64,000 nt of DNA from the NCBI RefSeq assembly GCF_024713975.1, contig NC_091107.1:13381501-13445500 (forward strand), given 5' to 3'. The notes beneath the pieces are model-generated. The model had not been told where the DNA came from. It made no database searches and worked only from the letters and a program-made list of their open reading frames with translations. Shown piece after piece: positions 50,325 through 61,591 of this stretch (positions are counted from its first letter, which is position 1; the number at the start of each line of letters is the position of its first letter). Source of the DNA: Paralichthys olivaceus (taxonomy: Eukaryota; Chordata; Actinopteri; Pleuronectiformes; Paralichthyidae). A program made the translations under genes and the position numbers.

Positions 50325-50365
50325 CAGCCAATGAGCAGCACAGGGCGGGTGACATCACGGACTAG
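50325..50365 (+). promoter_or_regulatory. Candidate promoter: CCAAT box, GC box and CRE-like site
   Basis: CAGCCAATGAGC (CCAAT box), then GGGCGGG and TGACATCA (one mismatch from the CRE consensus TGACGTCA) lie within 35 bases, about 125-165 bases before the candidate ATG at 50,488. The order and spacing look like a real vertebrate promoter. No TATA box. Confidence 0.4.
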
Positions 50366-50487
50366 GGAACAGTGAGCAGCCAGTGAAGCATCCAGCCTGC
50401 CGAGCAAGCTCTGCTGTTTAGGGTCAGGAACTGGTCTGACAAGAGAATGGCAATCCTGCCTTTAAACTGTCACTAGTGCTGCTGACG

Positions 50488-50555
50488 ATGAACCCACCGC
50501 AGCTCCGGGCCCAAAGGCGAAACACTGAGCAAGAGAATGTGAAGACATATTTCAG
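50488..50555 (+). CDS. Candidate first coding exon of an unrecognised plus-strand gene
   Basis: An ATG with A at -3 opens 22 codons starting MNPPQLRAQRRNTEQ and ending at AG|GTAATT, a good donor, in phase 2. A ten-codon uORF (50,447-50,476, MAILPLNCH) lies in the leader, and a CCAAT/GC/CRE promoter cluster is 125-165 bases upstream. No further exon was recognised in the remaining 13.4 kb, so most of that could be intron 1. The peptide is basic and hydrophilic, and I cannot place it in a family. Chance is possible; the combination of promoter, start and donor makes it better than background. Confidence 0.35.
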
Positions 50556-50580
50556 GTAATTCCCTCTCTTGTGTTTGTAA

Positions 50581-50674
50581 TAGGGGATGTGGAGGGGGGT
50601 GGGGGGGGGAGGCAGATGAGGGAGGAGAGGAGGAAGAAGAAGAAGAAGAAGAGGAGGAGGAGGGGGGGGAGGCT
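50581..50674. repeat. Polypurine tract
   Basis: Almost pure purine on the plus strand: G-runs, then GAAGAA and GGAGGA repeats, then another G-run. It begins 26 bases after the candidate donor at 50,556. Confidence 0.85.
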
Positions 50675-50970
50675 GTGTATGGAGGGGTGCTTTGTAGCCT
50701 TTTTTCCTTCTTCTCCTTCCATTCTGCATTGTGCCCTGCTAAGGAGCAGCTGTTTCAACAGCAGTCTGTCTGTGAGGGCGAGATGGAAATGGATGCCTGC
50801 ATCAGATGGGCTGGACATGTTTTGTATTACCATACATACAGCCCCCCCACCCCCTACCACCAACCCCCCCTCTGCATCACATCATCTCTGTATGTTCTCC
50901 CTTGTGCCTCACACATAGCATCTTTATTGATGGGGAGGTGTTAGAATCAATGGTGGCGTTTGTGCAGGTC

Positions 50971-50971
<1 letters not shown>

Positions 50972-51029
<58 letters not shown>
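50972..51029. repeat. (GT)n microsatellite
   Basis: About 29 uninterrupted GT units. The valine/cysteine-rich frame across it is an artefact. Confidence 0.97.
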
Positions 51030-51030
<1 letters not shown>

Positions 51031-53194
51031 CAGTCCTGGAGAAACGCAGCAGCTGCAGTGGCATCACTGGCACAAAAAATGAAGCAATGCTATTTTGGGT
51101 CTGTAGACCCGAGGCTGACAGAGGGATATGAGCTCTATATGCTGTGGGGGGGGGGGGGTGGATGGTTAAGATGCTGATGGATGCTCTTTTGTCATCTCTA
51201 GCATTTAAGGTCTTTCTGGGGAGGGTTCCATGAAGACATTTCTTTTATTTCCATTTCTGTATCCCACTGATCTCACACACAGAGCAGAGACGTGCCTCTG
51301 TCTCCCAGCTTCAACATGGATGTGTGTAGCGGTTTCATGGCGGCTGTGGTGACAGGGAGATATACAACATCTGGTCACCTGACTTCATTTGGGATCGGAG
51401 TGGGGGTGGGGGCCGGTCCTGTGAAAGCTGAGCTATTCCGCCTCGGATCCTTTCACAGCCGTCCGTGGTGGAGGAGGATGGAGAGGGTGCTGGCTATATA
51501 CAGTGTGAGCTGAATGTGTGTCTCCCCCACATCACCTTTTTAGATTGTGGTGTCAGAGCCGACGTGGAGGGGCTGAGAGAGATTCCTCTCCCAGGAAGCA
51601 CAGTCATCCTCAGGTCTGTGAGGATGAGCAGGGCCTGATGGGAGACCTGTTGTCTGGCTTTGGTGTGAAGGAGGGATGTTAGGGAGCCATGTCAGTGATG
51701 GAGGGAGGGTGAGATGATTGTAGAGGGGAATTGGGGGATGGGATATGGAAGGTGCTATACTCTCTTTGAACACAGGCCTGTTGTATTGATGTAGATACAT
51801 GCTCTTCCATTCAACACTATCCAGACTTATAACACAAACAAATTTTTGCATGTAAATATCAAATGGCTGAAACATAAACTGTCCCCTACCATCACTGCCA
51901 AGCCTACTCTCCTGTCCTGAACATCATTTGTTGATCTAAATTATTATTTTTACTTAAAAACCATTGATACATTTAGTTTTAATTTGTGCTAGTCCAGCAC
52001 ATTACTCAGCACTGGTCTTGGCACGAAGGACACCAGGCCTCCACCAATGATCTAATGCAGTATAACAATCAGACAGAAATGCTGTGATGTACCAGAAGAA
52101 TGCAGGTGTTTGGCTTTTATACGTCCTGCTGTTTTCAACTGATCTGTGAAACTGCTGCTGGATGATTGGTCTCCTCTCTGGGTTCTTAGAAGCTATGCTC
52201 TACATGCCACACTCTTTACACGTTTATCACACCTTCATTCTCACACGTCTGTTCCAGTGTGGAGATGGACGGCCAACAGATTTATGGGTTCGTGCGGGAC
52301 GTGCTTGACATCAGTTGAATGTATTCAAACCTGCATATTGGCAATTGTCTCTGCATTAGTTACATGCACCTCATGAAATTTTCATAAGAGCAACAAGAAA
52401 ACGCAGACAGAAGCTGTTACTGGTCAATTGGATGATGTCACCGGTCTGAGATACTCTTGAAAGCAAAGGTAAAACTGCACCTTTCAGTGTACTGTTTATA
52501 GTGTAAACATGTTTTCTGCAGGCAAAATCCAGGTTTAGCTTTGATGTAAATGTTTCCACAACTGACCCGGATGATGGACGAACAATGAACTGCAGTTACT
52601 TTTATCTATCATATAAATTCAGGTAACTACAGGCATGGGATAGAATAGCCTTGCAAGAATAGAGGGGGAGGAACAAGAAGAAAAATAGATATATAATGCT
52701 CATTTATAGTATCTCTTTTGCATGCACGAGTATGACTTTTCCTTGTACGTTCTGCTTAAATAATGTATGACTTTATTTTAGCTTGATTTGACAGAAAGGC
52801 GTAGTAGGGTTCTGCTGAGGAGATTATACCTGGACCTGCTTATCTCTTTGACACTTGAATTATTGTAGTGGATGTTACATTTATTTTTACAATATGATCA
52901 TCTGCCCAGAGTTCTTTGTCTCCACATCTAAGCAGGAATTGTCCTGAAGCTTTATTTAACATGGTTAAGGACACATTTGTCCACCCAAACAATGTAAACC
53001 ATTTCTTTTTCCAATATGTCTGCCTCGTCGTGTTTTAGTGAGCCGCTTTGGGCTTCCCCATGTTTCCTTGGCCGGTGTAACCCAACACACACAGCTTCTC
53101 TTACCTCACCTCAGCTAACAAAAGCAAAAGACACAGGACCTCATCTTAGCCTGTAGCCTGCTAACTGGGCTGGCTGAAATATGATAGCAGGACA

Positions 53195-53208
53195 AACACA
53201 CACACACA

Positions 53209-53292
<84 letters not shown>
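53195..53292. repeat. (CA)n microsatellite
   Basis: Roughly 48 CA units with one GA interruption near 53,209. A minus-strand Val-Cys frame over it is not a gene. Confidence 0.97.
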
Positions 53293-53294
<2 letters not shown>

Positions 53295-56199
53295 GGCCTC
53301 CATCTGTTGAGGGCTTAGTGCAGCTGAGTTGTGCTGCTATTGTTAAGTGGAGTTATCGTTGAGGACTCCTGTTGACAGTTTGTAAATGCGTCGTGGTCTC
53401 GTGCAGGGCGTACATGCGTGTGTTTTAAGGGCACGGCTAGAGCCTAGCGGTAGTCTTGCGGTAGGTGTGTCAGAGCTACAGCCTGTGTGTTGTGGATTAG
53501 CATGTAGGATTGGAAGCCATCTGGCCATTTTGTCTCCGAAAGGGGAGGGAGAGTATAAGTGAGAGAGATGGATGGAGAGAGACAGGGAGGGAGAGAGAGA
53601 CAGAGGAAACACTCACACACTGACACATTGACACAGCTCCCTCCGTAATCTCCCTACTTGATGTCTGTTGCTACTTAGAAAAGGGTTACTTGTCTGTGTG
53701 TGTTTGTGTGACGTCTGATTGTGTGCACTACGAATACAGATAGTTCCTGTGGGGCCATATGCCTCAGGAACAGTTAGGTGGGATCCAAGATCCCAAAAAG
53801 TTAAAGCCTTCACGTTGAGGTGATGCAATGACGGTGAAGACGTCCCAGATGGATCGAGACTGTGGATACTAAAAGGATGAAATGTGGCAGGGGAGGAAAA
53901 GGGTTCAGGGGGTTTAAAAGATTAACAAGTTTCACTGGGGTAAAGAGTTTGCAGAGAATGGCATCTGAACTTGAAGTTGATTGAAGATGAACAGGCTGCA
54001 GGAGGTAACACGTTAGAGGCTAACAAGTGTGTGCATAGAATGAAAAGTCTGCATGAGCGGTTTACAAATTTACAATCTCATTTATCCTACAACAAATAAT
54101 TGCATTAAGTGTTATAAACTCAGATTTTAACCTTATTTTAGTGTCTGTGCTGTATTTTCTGAGAGAAGTCATTCACCTGCAACAGTATCTACATGTAAAC
54201 TGAGTATAAGGGCCATATTGAAGAAAAAGAAATCTCAGATTTCAAGAATAATGATGAGATATATTACAAGAATAAAGTCGTATTTTAGAATAAAGTGTTA
54301 ATATTACCAGAGTAAAGTGTTTTCTAATGAGAAAAAGGTCATGAATAGCTAGATTTCTTAGGATATAGGCAGTTTCACTCCTTCTGGATCCAAAATCTTG
54401 AACCAATCTCATTGTTTCTTTAAAGTATGAAACTCCTTTGAATAGAACTCAGATGTCATGTAACAAACGATGTGTACTGTCGACCACTAAGAAACATTTC
54501 CTCCTCCACAAAAGAAGCAATATCCTCCAAGTCCTTGTTGTCTTTTGAACAGACTCAGTTTTCATCACAATCTTTTTGTCCTGATACTTATGATAATGTG
54601 GTGCTTTCATTATTTGGGAAACTCATACTAAAGTATAACTTTACACCATGCTTCACATTCATCATTTTAACGGCGGAGAGATTACAACTTTCTTACTGTA
54701 ATATTTGGACTATTTCTTTGGATTTTCGTGACTTTATGATTTATGTCTCCTAATATTACAACTTAATTATCAAAATCTCAGTTCTGTCCCCTTAAAGTGA
54801 TACTCTCTGTACTCTAGTCATACCACAGGATATTAAACTATTTGGGATGGCAGCAAAAATTGTGTTTTGTAACTTCAGGTAGAGTGAATGCTCTCTAATA
54901 AATAACACCACGTCCCCACTGGCACACTGTTCCTCCACATCCAAGTAACCATGAGGAATTTAGCGTCTTTTCTCAGCTGATATTGTGATTCACTTGTTGA
55001 CACTGTCTCATCAGTCTCATGGTAAAGTTTTTCCATGCAAAGTCAAAATGCAGCCAGGCTGAGTTAAGCAGGGCAGAAGTTTTTATAATTAAATGCTTAG
55101 CCAGTTTTAATTATGAGAGAACAGTAAAACCAATATTATTATGTGTTATGTAATTGTAGAACATGGGACCAGTACTTTTAAATACAGAGTGGCGTGGAGA
55201 AACAATTTAAGTTTTCCTCAGACATGAAGGATTTTACATATTTTAAATCCAGCATTTATGTTAACACAATATCTGGCAGGAGTAAATGCTAGAGAGCAAC
55301 AAATCTACATACAGCCCCCATACTGTTTTCTCCTCCTGTCCTACGAGGGGGGCATTTTAACCCTTTCAACTCGACTCAGAGTTCCGTGCACCAGCTGGCG
55401 TGGCAGGAGGGAATCCACTCCCCTCTCTGCCTCCAGCTGGCTCTCAAACATTACCCACCCATGCCACACTAATGCAAGAAAACACGCTGGTACCTTGAGA
55501 GCACACGTAACAAGATGCTGCCTCACCTCTGCTTGGTGCTCACGTCTTTCCTGGAAATGGTAGTAGAAGGTCAAGGCAAAAAAAGAAAACGACTGTAAAC
55601 AGTGAAAGTGTAGTTTTGTTCAAAAGTTAATTCAAGAAGCTTCCGATCATTGTTTTGGTAGTATGAAACTAAACTAAGTGGGCCTGTCTAATTGCTGGCA
55701 GGTCCTCTTACAGTGCAAGGTCAAGGAAACCTAGAGATGCTAATGTCGTATCAACCGCAGGAAACAATTAGTGTCTCTTGTTTATCATCTTGAAAACTGA
55801 TGTGTTCTATGGCTCATTATTGCAGTATATTTAGGTGGTTCTTCCGTCGTTTTCTTGGAAGCCTCCACCATACCATCAAGAAAAGAGAATATCAAATGTA
55901 AATAGATTCAGAGCTGTTAAGTTATGACAACGTCCACTGGACTGAGCCAAGAGAAATCACAAACTTCTGCATCCACATGTTTATTTTTGTCCCAAGGTTA
56001 AAATGACAAGTGTAGAAGTAGAACCTCAATGCCAAAATATATCAAATAACACAAGATGGACCATCAAATGTCTTTGTACATACTAGTATAACATATGTGG
56101 GCTTTGTCAGACAGGAAATACCAAACAGAATAAACTCTAATACAATACACTCAATATGACACAATATGATACAAAACAAAACACTCAATACAGTACATT

Positions 56200-56265
56200 T
56201 GAAGTTAGATATGATATGTTATGATACAACAATACATACTTTATTAATCCCTTAAGGAGGAAACT
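56200..56265. repeat. Retroposon 3'-tail remnant with adjacent simple repeat
   Basis: ATACTTTATTAATCCCTTAAGG, preceded by GATACAATA-type simple sequence from about 56,140, matches a tail common to many fish retroposons. Confidence 0.5.
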
Positions 56266-58617
56266 GAATGTCACCCTACACACTGGACAGACAACAGGCA
56301 CGAGAAAATCAAGTCTACAAATGTCTACAATGTCTACAAACAGTCAACCAAATTAAGAAATATATCTTTATCAATAGCTTTTGTCAATTTGACAGAATGA
56401 GCTACATATTTAAGCACGTACTACTCCTTCGTCCTCCTTTTTCATACAAATTCCCCATCTGACGGAATAAACTGCTTCACTGTAAAGCATTTTTATGGCA
56501 AACTGTCAGACCAAGGTGCACAGCCCTCTTGTCAGCTGTGACCGTTCTACGGTGCCATTTATTGCTTTTAATTTAGTTGTTTACTGTTGCTGCTGACATG
56601 CCATCATCCAGCAAATGCAAGCTAATTAAATTACCTTGGAAAACAATGTTAACCAAAACTGTTATTTTTGAGACTTTGAAATTAATGTCACAGCTATAAG
56701 GTTTAAGACATGAGGGGGGGGAGCTGTTTTTTTCTGATATGAGGGGAGGAGCACACGAACCAGATTCACCAGAGCTAGATTTTAAATGACAGAGCGAGCT
56801 CTCAGGCCTCGGCAGCAGGGGAGTGTGTGAAAGGATGACGCCTGGTAGAAAGAAGAATGGTGGTGGATTTGTGGTCTCTGGAGAATATGTGTGGACCAAC
56901 CTGCTTTTCCCTGCTTTGTTTTAAATATGACGATTGTTATCTCGCACCCTTAAGGTTAATAAATAGTAGGTAAATCAACCAGGGAGCTGTTGTGTGGAAC
57001 GACCCACTGAATTCTTTGACTCCCAGAGAGTAATTAGTGCGATCAACTGAAGAGAAGATAAGGCAGGTTTTTATCACTGTGTGCTTTTTCAATCTCATTA
57101 GTGTTGCTGCTGAGTAGCATCGCACGAGATCAGAGTAGAATTTTCAAAAGATGCATTGGAGTCGTCTAATTTAGATTAAACAAGAAGTGTATCAGGAAAC
57201 AACCTTGTGTGGTTTTGAAGCAGATTACAGGAAAAGACAACAGTTTGAGGACTTATTTTTTCAGATATTATGAAATTCAAGCTTTGTTACTACTGCTTGA
57301 GTGTCACTGTAGTGCCATTTTTGTGTGTGATCTGCAAGGAAACAGAGCAGTAATACAATCCAAAAAAATGTATGCTAAACACATTGAGTTCATGTATTTC
57401 AATTTCCATGTAACATTTTCTTTTATATATGTTCGCTGTTATATTTAATGAAGTGTTTTCTATCATGCAGTTTGTGCATAAATCATATAACTTGAGAGTA
57501 ATTTGACTGAATAAAGAATTTAACTTATACATTTACATGGAAATTGAATATGTAATTGAAATACATAAAGTCAATGTTTTAGATACAGAAATAAAAAGCC
57601 AGTAAGATGTAAAAAGTTTCACATTTAGCCCCTATAAGCTGTAACAAAAACAGTGGGTTATTGAGTTCTGCAGAAAAGAAAGTGACTGAAGCAAAACAAC
57701 ATCAGACACACACATCCGTGTGGTGGCTAATAATAGATCACTGGTTACAGATGTTTATGAATTTGAATTTGAATTCAAATATGGATTTCAATACATTCGG
57801 GTGTTTGCTCTCAGGTTTTGTCTTTAAAAAATATATACAACACAGGAGGCAAGAGGTCAGATCTCTAAGGAATCTAATAGGTCAGTGTGAATGGGCATTT
57901 AACATGGAAGAGCAACTATTGCATCCATTTAGGTTTGCCTTTGATGTTGTGTAATCATGCTCTAGTTGGCATATTATGAACGGGTATAAACCTTTTCTGC
58001 CAACACGATTAAAAGATGTTCATGTTCAACGTTTTTTCATGGCCTCCCCCCCAAGGCATGTGTATCAGCTAAAAATAGAAGTTTGGAAGAAAAAGAAAAT
58101 TGAGTCAGAATTTTTTTTGCTCAGTAATGAAACTCATGATTCCACCGCTGTGAGGCAATTAGCAAACGATGGAGGGAAGAAGTTATTTTGCGTTTTATGA
58201 AAGGTGACAACAACTGAGTCAATATTCAATGAATGTGTAATGAAGCTCAGTTCTAAGCGCCACCAACATCTCATTAGTTTATATATACATTTTTACCCTG
58301 TTTATTCACAACTGTTGCAAAATTGCTGTAGGAATTTTTCTAGCTTTCATCCTTTAATTTAAAACAGCTTCTCTACTTGAACGTCTGCACCCAACAACAT
58401 GTAAGTTGACGATAGCCTGTCTAACCTGCCAAACTAATGAGGACTTGTCCCTGTTATGAACCAAACATTGGCAGCTGTATGCAAAGCAGAGTAACTGAGT
58501 TTTACAGGAGGGGGAACACACCAGACTGAAGAAGGGGGAGCCTCTATAACTGACAAAAGCTGTTGTTTTGGAAAGTTTGGGTTCAATTTATGCTATCACA
58601 ATGTATAACACGTTTGT

Positions 58618-58870
58618 CAGTTATCAGGATTACGCAAAACTACAAAACCAATTTCCATGAAACCCTGAAGAGAGGTGGGACATGACCCAAGGAAGAACCT
58701 GTTATATTTTGGTGCAGATCTAGATAAGGGAGCATATTGAGGAATTATTTTCCTTTTCTTTTAACATTGTGAGATTTGGTTTTATTCAACATTTTCCTTG
58801 ATTTCTCTGAGAATAATTCATGGTGGTTTCATAAGGGTCTTTTGTCCCTTGGTGGAGAAATGAACTTTAG
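58618..58870. mobile_element. Partial MITE (CCTCCGCCAAGG family)
   Basis: Contains CAGGATTACGCAAAACTAC, TATATTTTGGTGCAGATC, TTTTCTTTTAACATTGTGAG and GAGAATAATTCATGG, ending in CCCTTGGTGGAGAAATG, a diverged right terminus. The left terminus is missing. Confidence 0.65.
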
Positions 58871-61290
58871 TTCAAAGATGAAGTCACATAGATTTCTAAT
58901 GCTGACGTATTATAAGTTTACTTTTAACAGTGCAAAATGTAAGTGTAAAAATAGCATGTTACAGATGAAACAAGATGTAATGTGTTAACAAGTTAGTTTT
59001 AAAGGTGTTTATATGCATATTGTGCAGACCGTATTATGTCAACTCAAGAAAGTGAAAAAGCGTATTCATGGTCATGTTTTAGTGAAGGTTTATGACAGGA
59101 CATAAACTCTGGTGCAGGCAGGAACCGCTCATAATGACAATTTTCAATATAATAACATCAAAAAAGACACCATTGTCCTATGTTGAATTTTAATAGTTAC
59201 ATAAACAGAAAAGACCCCAAAAAAACTTGAAGGAGATCAGGTTGTTTCCTCGAGGAAGCTGTGGCCTGCCACATGAGGTTTTGATCTTGTGACCATAAAT
59301 TCTGCTCATGTTCCTCTCAAAGCCCTTTTTAACAGAATTGAACACCACTCCTCCTCCCTCTCTCCCTCCATTTGAAATTAAAGGGGGATGGCATAGCATG
59401 GCATCTACACTGTGGCTCTGTGTGTTTTTATATTCTGACCTTGACAGGCCAGCCATGTGAGAGAGGAGTGTTTGTGCAGTAGCATGTTGACATCCGTGTC
59501 ATCAGCAGTCAGGGCTTTAACATCTGGGTGAAGGGTCTGTGTTTTTGTTGTGTTTTTAAGATTTTCTTGGTTTTGGTTTGTCTGTGTTTGTAATATGTAG
59601 ATTTTTCAAGAAAACTGACATCGTCATTCTGCCACTGTGGTTTCGGAGTACCCCCCCCCCTCCTTCCTCCTTATCCTTTGAATGTCCTCTAGCTGTCCAT
59701 CCCATCCAAGTAATCAGCATCCTTCAAAGAAGCACAGCCAAAGCTAAAGCCAAGTCAAACAGAGAGTGTGTCCTAATCAGGGGCATGAAGAGCCAGGCTT
59801 ATGGAGCCCTCCCCCCACTGCGGGGGCCATTACTGAGCCGCCATGGGCTCAAGATTAGAGTCTCTTCCTGTGTTAGCCATTCAAATTCAGCATTAATGTT
59901 TGAAAGAGAGAGAAAATGCGTGCTCTTCATGGATAGATTAATAATTTATGGGAGAGAACTGTGAAAACATCCCCAGTAATATATGAGTTGAGCTGGTGTG
60001 GTGGCTCAGTGTGTTTTTTTCAGACACTTGAACTTTTTTATGCTGTTGTCAGCGCGTCACCTCTGACCAAAGCATGCCAAGCAGAAGGAAGTCTGAAGCT
60101 ATAGGATCTGACAAATTAGCATCTCGTGGATCAGTGTTACAGCTGCATTTTTTTTTTCTGGTTTACATTTCAAAAAACTAAATCAACAACTCATGAATGA
60201 CAGAAACTCTTTTTCTTTCTCCTGGAATAATTGAGCCTCATACTATCCTCAGTATCAGGCGAACAGCAAGCGTAGCGTTGATTTATGATTTCAAGAGACT
60301 GGCCTATGTGTGTTTCAGAAATAGGAGCTGCTTGTTTCAGGGACAGTGCACTCGCTGACTGACTGCTTGCCTGCCTGTCAGTCTGCGCAGTAAATAGGTC
60401 AGTGTTTTATGTGAGTGAAGAATCTGAAATGTCTGGGCCTCCATGAATCTGCCATCTTTAGCTGTCTTACGGCTCGCAGGCTGTCAGGTGATTAGCCAAA
60501 TAACCACAAGATAGAGTCGTTTTCTCTTGCATTTTGCCTCAGATGCTCACTGTTGCTTGATCACCACAGACTAAGAGTTTCAACTACATCGTTCAGCCGC
60601 ACTGTACTCCAATGTTCGCTGAAATTATCATATTTATGAGCAAATCGCTACCTTCACTGTTTTATGTAAGTGTTCTGTGCTGGTTCTAAGGAGGACAGGA
60701 GAATCCATGAAGTACAGCGTAAAGCTATCTCAAAACCTCACGAAAAAATATCACTTTCATATTCAAACGAGTCATAACCTCCTGCCACCGCGTCATCATT
60801 TGATGTTGCAGCCATTGATTTTTTTCTTTCCCACTGTATTGAAACCTGATTGATCATATCCCAGTGACTGTTGTCAGGTCTATCTTTTGCCTCGTGCGCA
60901 TGTAGCTGAACCCACTTTTGTGTGTAACTATGAAAGCTGTGGGACAAACTGAGTTCAATGTGTTCACACGATTACGCTAATGGATTAACAGAGGCATCAG
61001 TCACAGCTGCATCAGTCTCAACAGGACAGAATCACTTGTATGTGTCTTTATAATGAACTCAAGGCAATGTGGATACATGTATAAAGGATTACAGTGTGTA
61101 AGATTTGAATGTTTCTTATGCAGCTGAGCTTTAAACTGAAACAGTTACAGTAATGGTCTTTCTCTCAGTGAAGGACTTCTGGGGATATGAATAAAGTTTT
61201 TATTTATTTAAGACAAACAATTGTGGTAGAGTTCACATTGTTTTTAAGAAATGATTTACTGTGAGCTACCTTATATTAGTCATTGATTGA

Positions 61291-61591
61291 ATATAAAGAT
61301 GGATGACATGACAGCTCCCCAAAAGTGAAGCAGAAGTGCCTCAATCGCCCCCTGGTGGCTGGCAGCAGTATAAGTCATGAACCAACTAGTTGGACTAGTT
61401 CTTATAACACAAGTGTTCATGTTTGAGACTGACTTGCGATTGACTGTTTCTCCCGATCACTACTGTGGAGACTCTGCTGCACATGATGTCATCGACACAA
61501 AATGGCAGCGTTTATTCTTTGGTATTTTGGCTTCATTTCTGGATAGTAAGAAGAAGTAGAGACTCGTCGTCCACCTTTATATAAAGCCTAT
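61291..61591. mobile_element. MITE (TGTATATAAAGATGGA-type), near full length
   Basis: The left end ATATAAAGATGGATGAC faces the right end GTCGTCCACCTTTATATAAAG in inverted orientation, about 300 bp apart. Internal CCCCCTGGTGGCTGGCAGCAGTATAAGTCATGAA and AAAATGGCAGCGTTTATTC segments match the copy at 6.5 kb. No transposase. Confidence 0.7.

Noticed and set aside
50571-51177. Several overlapping frames of 89-123 codons after the candidate exon at 50.5 kb
   Set aside because: They read through polypurine and (GT)n simple sequence on both strands.
53115-53303. 62-codon minus-strand frame rich in Val-Cys
   Set aside because: Translation of the (CA)n microsatellite.
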